A DNA stretch of 64,000 bases from Eriocheir sinensis (taxonomy: Eukaryota; Arthropoda; Malacostraca; Decapoda; Varunidae), in contig NC_066562.1 in the NCBI RefSeq assembly GCF_024679095.1, positions 7,860,398 to 7,924,397 on the forward strand. Direction: 5' to 3'. Every line of letters starts with the position of its first letter. Position 1 is the stretch's first letter. A model generated the notes under the pieces. The model made no database searches, was not told the origin of the DNA, and worked only from the letters and a program-made list of their open reading frames with translations. Shown piece by piece: positions 23,376-35,064 of this stretch. A program made the position numbers and the translations under genes.

Positions 23376-23660
23376 ATAACTGAAGGAAAAAAAATGTGTG
23401 GTAGTCATGTTCATTTACATATTTTACATCACCAGTTCTCAGTGTATAAGCCTCCGATATTTGATTGTGTCCGCATTTCTCACAACTTTTTAAAATCATT
23501 TCGCATATCGTTCACATCCTTTTTTTCTTCTTTACTTGGATTTGACGTCTGTTGAAATATGTTTAACGTCAAGTCCATGGAAATGCTCTTTTTTATATAT
23601 ATATTTCACACCATTAAGAAGACTTTTATTTTACATCTTTTGAAAATGTCCGTGAAAGCA
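23376..23660. other. AT-rich spacer, nothing recognised
   Basis: Mixed AT-rich sequence without tandem structure or a supportable frame. Confidence 0.5.
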
Positions 23661-24190
23661 TTTTTTGTATTGCAACATTTTGTCCATTGCAACTTTTGGT
23701 CTATTGAAACGTTTTGTCCGTTGCAACATTTGTGTGTCGAAATATTTTGTAAGGTGATTGGGCTGGAAGAGAATGTGAGAGAGGCAAAAATGTTGGTGAT
23801 CTCTCTTCCTCCTGTGATTGATATTTTTCTTGCCTCGTGGAATAGAATAAAGGGAAAGGTTGTGGGTAGACAGGACGATAAAGGAAGGAGGGAAAGATGA
23901 AAATGTGGTTATTGACGCTACCGAATGTAAAATGATTCTACCTTCGTGGATAAAAAAAAAAAAAAAAAAATTGTATTGATTTTAACTGGAAAAGAAAGGG
24001 AAAGATAGAGAGAATGTTCACTTTGGTATTTATCTATCTAATTTATTTTGTCTATCGAACCTTTTTGTCTACTTTCATGGATAAAAAAAAGAAAGAAAAG
24101 AAAAGGAAAAGAAAAAGAAAAAAATTATGTGGTGATCTTAACTGGAAAATAAAGAAAAAAAATATAATGTTTCCTTCGCTCTGTGCCTGT
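23660..24190. repeat. 17 bp motif cluster and dispersed family B copy
   Basis: Short 17 bp units of GTCCATTGCAACTTTTG type occupy about 23670-23750. They are followed by GATTGGGCTGGAAGAGAATG, GGTTGTGGGTAGACAGGACG, and GTGGTTATTGACGCTACCGA. The latter phrases recur at 27.1-27.9 kb. Poly-A runs occur near 23952 and 24083. Confidence 0.75.
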
Positions 24191-24192
24191 TG

Positions 24193-24320
24193 TATTTTTT
24201 TTACAGTGAAGGAGACAGCACAAGGGCACACACAAAAAAAGGAAACAACAATAAAAAAAAAAAGCCCGCTACTCGCTGCTCCTGTAAAGAATCCGAAGAG
24301 GTGGCCGAAAGAGCAGTCTA
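24193..24320 (-). mobile_element. Poly(A)-tailed dispersed element inserted in family B
   Basis: TTTTTTACAGTGAAGGAGAC, AGCACAAGGGCACAC, AAAAAGCCCGCTACTCGCTG, and GAGGTGGCCGAAAGAGCAG. The A-tail lies on the minus strand. The copy separates the family B block from the 17 bp minisatellite. Confidence 0.88.
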
Positions 24321-24329
24321 TTACGTGAT

Positions 24330-24570
24330 TTATCTATCTAATCTGTTTTTGTCTATCGAACCTTTTTGTCTATTGAATAATTTTGTCTATCGAACCTTTT
24401 TGTCTTTGAATCATTTTGTCTATCGAACCTTTTTGTCTATTGAATCATTTTGTCTATCGAACCATTTTGTCTATCGAACCTTTTTGTCTATTGAATCATT
24501 TTGTCTATCGAACCTTTTTGTCTATCGAACCTTTTTGTCTATTGAATCATTTCGTCTATTGAAACTTCCT
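24330..24570. repeat. 17 bp minisatellite, about 14 copies
   Basis: GTCTATCGAACCTTTTT and GTCTATTGAATCATTTT alternate with a 17 bp period. Single relatives occur near 24048 and in the cluster at 23670-23750. The 17-residue periodic frame across it is an artefact. Confidence 0.92.
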
Positions 24571-24838
24571 AATAAATGAAATCCGTCCCAGCACCATCAC
24601 TCAGCCAGACCCTTTCCCTCTTAGCCTTGCAGGACCCACTTATGTAGATTAATGGCCACTGCTTGCAAATTAATTCTCTGTGTTAGTAATAGTATGTTGC
24701 GAATATCCCCAGAAAAAAAAGCAATTAGAAAAGAACTACTTAGCATTGAACCACGGCGGAAATGAGTTTAGGAGCTGTTGTTGATTTTGAGTTGGTGAGA
24801 AACGATAGGTTCTTTTCAGCAAGTTGCCTCTCTACTCA
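24571..24838. other. Ordinary-complexity spacer
   Basis: Balanced sequence (CACCATCACTCAGCCAGACC near 24590) without repeats. No exon with splice sites or homology I recognise. Confidence 0.5.
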
Positions 24839-24882
24839 AAATTGACCTCTTTCTTGGCCACTTCTTACTTCATCATTTACAG
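24839..24882 (+). mobile_element. 5' fragment of the dispersed element
   Basis: AAATTGACCTCTTTCTTGGC and CACTTCTTACTTCATCA match the 5' part of the element; the GCCCTTGAGC part and A-tail are missing. It abuts a TTAGG tract. Confidence 0.6.
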
Positions 24883-24883
24883 G

Positions 24884-24956
24884 AGTTAGGTTAGGCTATG
24901 TTATGTTGTGTTATGCTATGTTATATGCTGGGTTAGGTTAGGTTAGGTTAGGTTAT
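24884..24956. repeat. Interstitial TTAGG-type tract (plus orientation)
   Basis: GGTTAGGTTAGGTTAGGTTA preceded by degenerate TTATG pentamers. It runs in the opposite orientation to the CCTAA tracts elsewhere in the window. Confidence 0.85.
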
Positions 24957-25199
24957 ATCTAGAAAGAAAATTAAGACTATGGAGAAATCCCTAAGCTTCC
25001 ACGGATAATAGGAGTCCTTTCACCTGGACACACACACACACATACACACACAGGTAAACTCGCCCTCACCTTCCCGTCGCCTCCCTAGCTAATTAATTAC
25101 GCGGCGCAGGTGTGTTCTGGCGAGAGTAGTGTTGCAAGTAAATCATTTCCAGCCTTGTTTTCCAGCGACCCTTATTGTGGGGAGCTTGGGTGTGAACTT
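24957..25199. other. Spacer with short (CA)n
   Basis: Mostly unique sequence with a brief imperfect CA run near 25028-25052. It contains CACCTTCCCGTCGCCTCC near 25068. No gene is supported. Confidence 0.5.
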
Positions 25200-25750
25200 A
25201 TGGCAAGGGGAGAGGAAGGGCGAGGGGAGGATAGTGTAAAGGAGAGTGTGATGGGGAGAGTTCATTGAAAGGATAGGGGGAGAATGCGAGGAGAGTATGG
25301 GGAGAGTGGGAGAGATAGGAAGAGATGATACAGGTGGAGAGTGTCAGATGGGAGTGTGAGAAAGGGGGAGTGTTGAACGGAAAGGAGAGAAAGGGGAAGA
25401 TGAGAGAAGAAGGGAAGGGAGGGGAAGAGATGATACAGATGCGGAGTGTCAGATGGGAGTGTGAGAAAGGGGGAGTGTTGAACGGAGAGGAGAGAAAGGG
25501 GAAGATGAGAGAAGAAGGGAAGAGAGGGGAAGAGATGATGACATAGGGTTGATAATGAGATGAGAAGAGGAGAGTGTGTGAGAGCGTGAGGGAAAGAACG
25601 AGAGAAGAGAAGAGAGTAGAGGAGAAGAAGTGGTAAGATATCGAGAGAAGAGTGTGAGGGGAGAGAATAAGAAGAGTGTGTGTTATGTAGAGTGCGTTAG
25701 ATGCCATGAATAGAGCAAAGAGTTAGAGGAGAGAAGAGTAGAAGGAAAGG
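25200..25750. repeat. Second block of purine-rich family A, with a ~105 bp duplication
   Basis: GAGTGTGTGTTATGTAGAGT with GCGTTAGATG and GAGAAGAGGAGAGTGTGTGA matches the 20.45-20.86 kb array. Within it, GATGGGAGTGTGAGAAAGGG is duplicated about 105 bp apart (near 25348 and 25453). Confidence 0.82.
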
Positions 25751-25799
25751 GAAGATAAGGATGAAGGGAAGAGTGTCAGATAAAGGGAGAAGAGTATAG

Positions 25800-26239
<440 letters not shown>

Positions 26240-26240
<1 letters not shown>

Positions 26241-26700
26241 TTGATGGTACACTAACGCTGGTCATTTTTCTACTTCTCCATCTATCCATCCATCTCTCAA
26301 TATCTGTCTCTCTTTCTAACTTTATTTTCTTCATCTTTCTTCTTATTTCTTTTTGCATGAATCCATCCTATCTGTCTATCCCCCAAAAAAGGGAGATTGG
26401 GTCCTTTTTCTATTTATCTATCCATCCATCTGTCAATATCTTTCTGTCTTTCTAACTTTATTTTCTTCACCTTCCTTCTTATTTCTTTCCACATCAATTC
26501 ATCTATCCATCTGTCTATCCAAGAAAAGAAAAAAAAGAGAGATTGGGTTATCTTTCTGCTTATTCATCCATCCCATCTTTCAATATCTCGCTGTCTTTCT
26601 AACTTTATTTTCTTCATCTTTCCTCGTATTTCTTTCAGCATCAACCCATCTATCCATCTGTCTATCCAAGGAAAGAAAAAAAGGAGATATCGGAAGCTGA
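26240..26700. repeat. ~146 bp repeat, 3 copies
   Basis: GAGATTGGG recurs near 26393 and 26539. Units share CTATCCATCCATCTGTCAAT, TTTCTAACTTTATTTTCTTC and CATCTATCCATCTGTCTATC. Confidence 0.87.
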
Positions 26701-26739
26701 ATTAAGATGACAGGTAAAGGATTATCGTTGTAAAGCCTC

Positions 26740-28000
26740 ACTCATTTCACTTTCTGTTCAATCGCTGGAAAAAAAAAAATAGGAAGGATAAAAACTATCA
26801 GGTAATTAGAAGGTGAAAGAGGAAGGGAAAGGAACAGAATGGTGGTTGTGCATTCTGCCTCTTGCGATACTTTTGTTAACTTATGGAAAGGAATGGAAGG
26901 AAAGATTGTGGGTAGACGGGAAGATGAGAAGAGAGAAAGGAAAAAAAATAAATAGTTGGTCACAGTTTTTGTTCCATTGCGTGAAAAGAAAGGAAATGAA
27001 GAAATGTAAGATGACTAGAAGCTCAAAGAGAAAGTATGAGGTTGGGAAGGTTTTTTATTTACTCTACATCTTGAGGTTTTATCGTTGTTTCGTGGAAGAG
27101 GAGGAGAAAAAAAAAGCAAGTGTAAGATGATTGGGCTGAAAGAGAATGGGAGACAGGCAAAAACGTCGGTCATTTTCTCTTCCTCAGGTGATATTTTTGT
27201 AGCTACGTGGAAAAGAATAAAGGGAAGGGTTTGGATATAGACATGACGATAAAGGAAAGAGGGGAAGATAAAAAAAATGTGGTTATTGGCGCTACTGAGT
27301 GTAAAATATGTTCTTTCGTGGGTAAATACAGAACGAAATCACTGTAGAGAGACTGGAAGCTTGAGAAGAACAAAGCGAAGGGTGTAGATATTGAAAGAAC
27401 CATGAAAGAAAGTAAGACATAAAAATGTGGGTTATTGACGCCACCGAGTGTAAAATATGTTCTTTCGTGGGTAAATACAGAACGAAATCACTGTAGAGAG
27501 ACTGGAAGCTGGAGAATAATAAACGGAAAGGCTGTAGGTATTAACAGAACGATAAAAGAAAGAGGGAAAGATAAAAAATGTGGTTATAGACGCCACCGAG
27601 AGTAAAATATATGTTCCTTTGTTGATAAAAAAATAACGAAAACACTGTAGAGAGACTGGAAGCTGGAGAAGAATAAAAGGAAAGACTGTAGATATTGAAA
27701 GAACGATGAAAGAAAGAGGGAAATATAAAAATGTGGTTATTGACCCCACCGAGTGTAAAATATGTTCTTTCCTGGATAAAAAATAACGAAAACACTGTAA
27801 AGAGACTTGAAGCTGAGGGAGAAAGTGAGAGATGAAGGGCTTTGGTTATTTACTCTACCTCTTGAGACTTTTTTTTTCTTCACTCGTGGAAGGGAAAGAG
27901 AAAAATAACTGTGGTGATTGCAACTGGAAAAGAAAGGGAAAGATAGAGATTGCTTGCTGTGCACTATACCTCCTGCAGCTCTTGTTCACGTGTGGAAAAT
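26740..28000. repeat. ~150 bp tandem array, second block of family B
   Basis: GTGTAAAATATGTTCTTTCG recurs near 27299, 27448 and 27753, with a variant near 27598. Units share AATGTGGTTATTGACGCCAC and ACTGTAGAGAGACTGGAAGC. The left part (27120-27300) is closely similar to 23755-23960. Confidence 0.88.
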
Positions 28001-28059
28001 ATTAATTGCTGGAAAGATTGAAGGTTGAATATAGTAAAAAAAAAATGTATATAGATTGA

Positions 28060-28290
28060 AGGTTGAAAAAAAGGAAGAGAGGAAGCTGGCTATTGACTAC
28101 TGAATGTTTAAAAAAGAAAGAGAGAAAGCTGGCTATTGACTCCACTGAATGTTTAAAAAAGAAAGAGAGGAAGCTGGCTATTGACTCTACTGAATGTTTA
28201 AAAAAGAAAGAGAGGAAGCTGGCTATTGACTCTACTGAATGTTTAAAAAAGAAAGAGAGAAAGCTGGCTATTGACTCCACCTCTTTCGAT
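28060..28290. repeat. 45 bp tandem array, about 5 copies, in-phase
   Basis: GAATGTTTAAAAAAGAAAGA followed by GAGGAAGCTGGCTATTGACT repeats every 45 bp (28102, 28147, 28192). Because 45 is a multiple of three, both strands show a perfect 15-residue periodic frame. I treat these as non-coding. Confidence 0.93.
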
Positions 28291-28379
28291 TCCTTGCTCC
28301 CCCGTGAAAATAAATAAATTGGAGGGATTGAAAGATAAAAAAAAAAGAGAAAACAGTCGCGGGGGAAACTAAAATGTTG

Positions 28380-29340
28380 AAAAGAAAAGTGAAAGGTTAG
28401 TGAATGATTGCTATACACTCCACCTCTTGTAACTCGTCTCCCTTGTGAAAAATTAATGATAAGGGATTTGAAGGTTGAAAAACGGATGAAAAGTGAACTG
28501 TAGGGAGACGTGAGATTAAAAAATGAAAGGAGAACAGAAAAGTCAGTGATTGTTATACTCTCTACCTCTCGTAACTTCTCCCTCCCTCGTAAATAATAAA
28601 TAAAAATACATGATAAATGGGAGGAAATAGGCCTAAAATAAAAAAATACTGAAGGTTTAAAAAAGAGAATAGTAGGAAAGGCAGGGAAGGTTTGTTATGT
28701 ATACTCTCTACCTCTCGTAACTTTCTCACTCCCTCGTAAATAATAAATAAAAATACATGATAAATACGAGGAAAGTGAAGCTTGAAAAAAGAACAGTGGA
28801 GAAACGCAATGTTGAAAAGTGAAAGAGGAAAAGAAAAGGCAGTGAATGTTTGTTATACTCTCTATCTCTTGTAACTTCTCCCTCCCTCGTAAATAATAAA
28901 TAAAAATATATGATAAATGGGAGGAAACTGAAGTCTAAACAAGAACTGTGGATAGACGCAATGTTGAAAAATGAAAGAGGAAAAGAAAAGGCAGTGAATG
29001 TTTGTTATACTCTCTATCTTTTGTAACTTTTCATTCCCTTGTGAAAAATAAATATATAGCAGGAAATTCAAGCCTAAAAAAACGAAATAAAAAGACGCAA
29101 GGATATAAAATGAAATGGTAGAAAAGGTAGCCAATGTTCGTTATACTCTCTACCTCTCGTAACTTTCCATTCCCTTGTGAAAAGTAAATAATATATAGCA
29201 GGAAATTCAAGCCTAAAAAAACGAAATAAAAAGACGCAAGGATAGAAAATGAAATGGTAGATACGGTAGCCAATGTTCGTTATACTCTCTGCCTCTTGTA
29301 ACTTTTCCCTCCCTCGTAAATAAAGTTACCTCGAAAAACA
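28380..29340. repeat. 136-154 bp tandem array, about 7 copies
   Basis: TATACTCTCTACCTCTCGTA or close variants occur near 28412, 28554, 28700, 28854, 29006, 29142 and 29281. Units also share CCTCCCTCGTAAATAATAAA. Confidence 0.9.
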
Positions 29341-29449
29341 AAGAAAGAAATGTGCTGAGGCTGCCAGCGGAAAAAAAAGTAATGCTTGCTCGTCGCACAA
29401 AGGAAGCAAACGAAAGAAATGCTTCCTCGGTTCACAAAGGAAGCAAAAA

Positions 29450-30780
29450 ATAAAAAAAAAGAAAGGTGGAAATAGATGATTGAAGAGGAGGGAGAAAAAG
29501 TGGAGGATAAAGAATAAAAGGTAGGAAGCATGACTCACCTTGAAAAGAGAAAAAAAAAGAAAAAGAAGATAAAAGAGAGAGAAAAGAAAAAGAATGAAAA
29601 AGGGACTAAATCTGAAGGCTAGAAAGAGAAGTTAGAAAAATATTGAGGTGGGAAAACTGTAAAGAATGACTTGCAGCGAAAAGAAAAACAAACAAAATAA
29701 TAATAAAAAGAATAATAAACATAATTGAAATAGCGAAGTAGGAAAGTGAATAGGGAACGTAGATAAGAGGGTAGAACACGTAAATAACAAGTCTAGAAGC
29801 ACAACAAAGGCAGAACAAGACCAGGAGGAGGAGGGAGGAACAGGAGGAGGAGGAGGACTAAAACAAAAGAGAGGAAAGGAGGAGGAATAGCAAGTGGGAG
29901 GAGGAAAAACGATGAGGAGGAAGATAAATAGGAGGAGGAAGACAATTAAAAAGAAGAGAATTAGGAGGAGAAGACAAAGGAGGAAGAGATAGAAGAGGAT
30001 TAAGAAGAGAAGAAGGAACAGAAGAGACAGGAGGAAGAGAAAGAAGAGGAGGAAGACGATTAAGAAGGAGGAGAAGAAACAGGAGGAAGAGAAAGGAGAG
30101 GAGGAAGACAATTAAGAAGAAGAGAAATAGGAGGAGAAGACACAGGAGGAAGAGAAAGAAGAGGAGGAAGACGATTAAGAAGAAGAGAAGTAGGAGGAGA
30201 AGACACAGGAGGAAGAGAAAGGAGAGGAGGATGCGATTAAAAAGAAGAGGAGGAGAAGACACGGGAGGAAGAGAAAGAGGAGGAGGAAGAAGACTAAGAA
30301 GATAACACAGGAAGGAGAGGAGATCAGGGAGACGAGGAATACAAAAGAAGGAGAGAGGAAGGAAGCGGAAAGTGTAAAAAAACGAAGACTTAACGAAGGA
30401 GGGAGGAAGCAAAGGAATGATAAAATTTAAACATGATAAAAGAAATAAGAAAAAATAAAGATGATAAAAATAAACGAAGGGGAAGAGGAGGAGACTAAAA
30501 ATAAACATGATAAATAAATAAAGAAGAAAATGAAGATGATAATAAACGAAGGGAGGAGGAGGAGGAGGAAAAACAATGAAAAAACTAACCATGATAAAAA
30601 ATAATAAGTAAAATAAAGATGATAAAATAAACGAAGGGAAGAGGAGGAAAAACGATGATAAAAAGTAAACTTGATAAAAGAAATAAATAAAAAAATAAAA
30701 AAATGATAATAATAGTAATGATAATAAGTCACTATTGAGAAAAAAAATATCAGTTAAAAGAAATAAAAAAAAAAGAAACA
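29450..30780. repeat. Purine-rich minisatellite block
   Basis: Plus strand almost entirely A and G. At 29.9-30.3 kb, GAAGAGGAGGAAGACGATTA and GAGGAGAAGACACAGGAGG recur at roughly 60-70 bp. At 30.42-30.7 kb the unit changes to GATAATAAACGAAGGGAGGA-type phrases. The 328-codon minus-strand Phe/Leu/Ser frame is an artefact. Confidence 0.85.
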
Positions 30781-30836
30781 AGACGAGCAATTTTACCTTT
30801 GATGAATATTGGTGTAGAAATTTTGCTATCACTGAA

Positions 30837-30896
30837 GAACTCATAGATGTAATTAAGAACTCATAGATATAATTAAGAACTCATAGATGTAATGAA
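30837..30896. repeat. 20 bp unit, three copies
   Basis: GAACTCATAGATGTAATTAA is repeated three times in direct succession with one or two changes. Confidence 0.95.
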
Positions 30897-30995
30897 GTTC
30901 GATAAAGGAAGGAAACAATCAAAGAAATTAACGAAACATAGAGGATAGAAAATAGACAGAGGAAACACTGAATAATAGAAGAGTGATAGAGAGAT

Positions 30996-31001
<6 letters not shown>

Positions 31002-31069
<68 letters not shown>

Positions 31070-31140
31070 GCGTATGTAAGTGTATGTGTTTGTGTGTGTG
31101 AATGAGGAGATATCAGCAGTTCATTAATTAAGCTATACAG

Positions 31141-31206
<66 letters not shown>
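31002..31206. repeat. Two (GT)n tracts
   Basis: GT at 31002-31065 and 31142-31206, separated by a short imperfect GT-derived and AT-rich stretch. Confidence 0.95.
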
Positions 31207-31207
<1 letters not shown>

Positions 31208-31404
31208 ATTTATCACGCACCAAAGGCCGGCCCAGGTGAGTTATGGAGCGAGTATGTACCTGAGCTTGTTATCAGAACACGTGCCATTTGTAACGCCTCT
31301 CTCTCTCTCTGTCTCATCAATCACTTCTTAATACACTTTCATTCCTATCTTTTTATTTTTTGCATATTACTGTTATTTACTGATTTGTGCAGAAGCAGCA
31401 GCAA
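31207..31404. other. Short unique spacer
   Basis: Ordinary sequence with GGCCCAGGTGAGTTATGG near 31229, which fits a 5' splice donor, but upstream is (GT)n, so no exon is credible. Confidence 0.5.
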
Positions 31405-31450
<46 letters not shown>

Positions 31451-31475
31451 AGTAGTAACAGTAGTAGTAGTAGTA
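31405..31475. repeat. (TAG)n trinucleotide repeat
   Basis: About 20 TAG/TGG triplets with a few substitutions. Confidence 0.95.
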
Positions 31476-31538
31476 TGTAGGATTAGGTATTTAAGTCTAC
31501 GGGTTTTGCATTTCACTTTTCATTTACACCCGAGGAAT

Positions 31539-31747
<209 letters not shown>

Positions 31748-31759
31748 CCCTGAGAGCCT

Positions 31760-33160
31760 TTGTTTGTTTGTAGTTTTTTTTATATCATATTTTCCTTCTT
31801 TTCTTTACATCTTCTATTCCGTAATCTCATTTTTAATCCCATATTTTTAAAACGTTCTTTCATCTCTCGTTTTTTTTTTTACTTTCTTTTTCTTTTTGCG
31901 TTTCTGGTTTTGCTTTGTTCCTTTCCTGCCCTATTTTCCTCTTTTCTTTTTTTCTTTATTATTTTTTCCCCTCTTGTCGTTTTCACTTAGTTATCTTTTT
32001 ATTTCTTTTTTCTCCTTTTCCTGTTTGTGTTTTCTCTTTTCCATGTTTTATCGCTTTTCTGTACTTGTCTTTTCCTCTTTTCCTTCTCTTCTTTCTCATT
32101 CTTTTCTTACTGTTTCCTCTTCCTTTTCCATCTCATTTGTTTTTCTTTTACATTTTCTTTTCGATTTTCTTCCCAGATCCTGTTTTCCTCCTCCTTTTCC
32201 CTTTCTCTGATTTTATTCTTTTTCTTCTCCTCTTTCTCATTCTTTTCTCACATTTTCCACTTCCTTTCTATATCACTTGTTTTTTTTCTTTTACATTTTC
32301 TTTTCGTTTTTCTTCCCATATCCTGTTTTTCTACTACTTTTTTACTTTCTCTTAATTTACTTATCTTTTTCTTCTTCTTTTTCTTCACTCTTTACTCTCA
32401 TTTTTCTCTTCCTCTCCTATCTCATTTGTTTTCTTTTGCATTTTCTTTTCGTTTTTCTTCCTCTATCCTGTTTTCCTCCTCCTCTTCACTTTCTCTTCCT
32501 TTACTTCTTCTCTTTCTTTTTCTCTTTCTCATTCTTTGCTCATTGTTTCCCCTTCCTCTTCAATCTCATTTACTTTTATTTTTTTCATTTTCGTTTTTCT
32601 TCCTCTGTTCCTTTTATTCTCATTTGTTTTCTTTTACATTTCTTTTTGTTTTTCTTCCTATATCCTGTTTTCCTTTCTCCTTTCGCCTTCTCTTCCTTCC
32701 CTTGTCGCCTCTCCTTCCCCTGCGTCAGTAATCTCTTAAGAAGTCTCGCCTCTCCCTTTCCTTATCTTCTCTCTCTCTCCCTTCTTCCTCCTCTCCTTCT
32801 TTCCTCATTTGTTGATCTCTGTTGAAGTCGCACCTTTTCCCCATTCTCCTTCTCTTTCTCTTTCTCTTCTCTATTCTCCTTCTTACTCTCTTTCTCTTCT
32901 ATCTCTTTTGTTAATTTCTTGAGACCTCACTCACTTTTTTCTTTCCTTACTATGTTATCTTTCCTGTTTTTCTTTTTCTTCTTTCTCCTCCTCCTATTCC
33001 TTCTCCTTCTACTTCTCTTCTCTTCCTTTTCCTCCTCCTCCTATTTCTCTTCCTCCTCATCGTTTTTCTCCTCCCACTTTCCATTCCTCCTCTTTTCCTC
33101 TTCTTTTTAGTCCTCCTCCTCCTCCTCCTCTTCCTCCTCCCCTCCAAAGTTAATCTCCGG
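31760..33160. repeat. Pyrimidine-rich block with ~145 bp unit
   Basis: Plus strand is nearly all T and C. CTCATTTGTTTTCTTTTACA and TTTTCGTTTTTCTTCC recur near 32151, 32293, 32440 and 32588, then decay. TCC-rich words follow to about 33140. Many overlapping Phe/Ser/Leu frames here are artefacts. Confidence 0.85.
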
Positions 33161-33179
33161 GGTTATGTTACCTGGGAGG

Positions 33180-33540
33180 AAAGATCTGCAGGTGTTAGGA
33201 GGAGGAGGAGGAGGTAGTGGAGGAGAAGGTGGAGGTTGTGAGAAAGAAGGTTAATTACAGGGAAATAAAGGGAAACGGGAGGAGGAGGAGGAGGAGGAAG
33301 AAGGAAGAGGAGGAGAAGATTAATTAAAGATGGATGAAGGGAGGGATGTTGCAGATGTTGTCGTGGGAGGAGGAGGAGGAGGAGGAGGAGGAGAAGGAGG
33401 AGGAGGAACAAAAGAAAAAAAGGAAGGAAATGAAAGAGGACAGGGAATAAAGTTAATCAATGAAGGGAAAGCAATGGAGGAGGAGGAGGAGGAGGAGGAG
33501 GAGGAGGAGGAGGAGGAGGCAAGAGGAAGAATGAAAACTG
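33180..33540. repeat. (GGA)n-rich purine block
   Basis: Repeated GGAGGAGGAGG runs (33200, 33280, 33370, 33477-33519) separated by short AT-richer words. The longest uninterrupted run is about 42 bp. Confidence 0.9.
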
Positions 33541-33599
33541 AGGTGGAGGAAAATTACTTGGAGGAAAGATTAGGGAAGGTGAGGAAAGGAGGTAAAGAG

Positions 33600-34470
33600 G
33601 GAAAGTGAGAGAAGGTGAAGGAAGGAATGGAAGGAAGGAAGGTAAGCGAAGGTGGAGGAAGGAAGGAGAGGAAGTCAAATAAAGGAAGGAAAGGAGAGAG
33701 AAGGAAGGAAAAGGAAGGAGGGAAGGTAAGCGAAGGTGAAGGAAGAAAGGAAGGAAGGAGAGGAAGTCAAATAAAGGAAGGAAAGGAGAGAGAAGGAAGG
33801 AAGGAAAAGGAAGGAGGGAAGGTAAGCGAAGGTGGAGGAAGGAAGGAAGGAAGGAAGGAGAGGAAGTCAAATAAAGGAAGGAAAGGAGAGAGAAGGAAGG
33901 AAGGAAAAGGAAGGAGGGAAGGTAAGCGAAGGAAGGAAGGAAGGAAGGAAAATAAGGAGGAAAGGTTAGTGAAGGTGGAGGAAAGAAGGAAGGAAGGAGA
34001 GGAAGTCAAGTTAAGGAAGGGAAGGAGAGAGAAGGAAGGAAGGAAAAGGAAGGAGGAAAGGTTAGTGAAGGTGAAAGAAGGAAGGAAGGAAGGAAGGAGA
34101 GGAAGTCAAGTAAAAAAATGAAATGAGAGAGAAGGAAGGAAGGAAAAGGAAGGAGGAAAGGTTAGTGAAGTTGAAAGAAGGAAGGAAGGAAGGAAGGAAG
34201 GAGAGGAAGTCAAGTAAAAAAAGGAAATGAGAGAGAAGGAAAGAAGGAAAAGGAAGGAGGAAAGGTTAGTGAAGGTGGAGGAAAGAAGGAAGGAAGGAAG
34301 GAAGGAAGGAGAGGAAGTCAAGTAAAAAAAGGAAATGAGAGAGAAGGAAGGAAGGAAAAGGAAGGAGGAAAGGTGAGTGAAGGTGGAGGAAAGAAGGAAG
34401 GAAGGAGAGGAAGTCAAGTTAAGGAAGGGAAGGAGAGAGAAGGAAGAAAGAAGAAAGATGAAAGAGTTAA
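33600..34470. repeat. ~92-108 bp GGAA-rich tandem array, about 8 copies
   Basis: GAGGAAGTCAA recurs near 33668, 33760, 33860 and onward to 34400. Each unit has AAGGAGGGAAGGTAAGCGAA or AGGAAAGGTTAGTGAAGG and variable GGAA runs that account for length changes. Confidence 0.92.
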
Positions 34471-34552
34471 ATAGGAAATAACAAAAGGAAATTATATAGA
34501 AGTGGAAGGAAAAGGAGGAGGAGGAGAATTGAAAGAGGAAATTTTACCTTCC

Positions 34553-34670
34553 TACTTACCTAACCTAACCTATCCTTACTTACCTAACCTTCCTACTTAC
34601 CTAACCTAACCTAACCTAACCTTCCTACTTACCTAACCTAACCTAACCTAACCTAACCAAACGGAAACTA
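34553..34670. repeat. Interstitial CCTAA tract
   Basis: CTTACCTAACCTAACCTAAC repeats with occasional CCTTCCTACTTA interruptions. Complement of the TTAGG arthropod telomere motif. Confidence 0.85.
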
Positions 34671-34689
34671 ACCTCTAACCTAAGCTAAC

Positions 34690-35060
34690 GTTATATAAGT
34701 TAAGGAAAGGTAAGGAGTAGATTGCTAGATAGGAAAGGTAAAGGATAGATAAACAATTAGTTGGTAAGGTAAGAGAAGGGAAGGGAAGGTAAGCAAACAG
34801 GCAGGTGACCCCATTTCGCTGTTATGTTAAAGAGGAAAGTCGTGTAAGGTAAGGAAAAGTGAATTAATGAGCGGGTAAGATTGTCAGGTAGGTAGAGGGT
34901 AGAAAAATAGGTAGGTAAAGTAAGATAAGGAAATGTGAAGTGACCTCATCTCCGTGCTCCGTTAAAAAGGACGTGAAGCAAGTTAAGGAGAGGTAAATAA
35001 TTGATTGCTAGATAGGTCAGGTTAAGGATAGATACGCAGTTAGGTGTGTAGGTATGGTAA
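34690..35060. repeat. TAAGG-rich repeat, two diverged ~170 bp units
   Basis: GATTGCTAGATAGG occurs near 34718 and 35008; GTGACCCCATTTCGCTGTTA and GTGACCTCATCTCCGTGCTC are the matching partners, with a third relative near 35662. TAAGG and GTAAG words fill the rest, so this is the reverse orientation of the CCTTA tract type at 16.3 kb. Confidence 0.7.
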
Positions 35061-35064
35061 GATA

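Noticed and set aside
29858..30844. 328-codon Phe/Leu/Ser minus-strand frame resembling a membrane protein
   Set aside because: The hydrophobicity comes from an all-pyrimidine strand. The same bias gives overlapping frames in other phases.
31229..31246. Strong 5' splice donor word CAGGTGAGT
   Set aside because: The upstream sequence is (GT)n, so there is no exon to splice.
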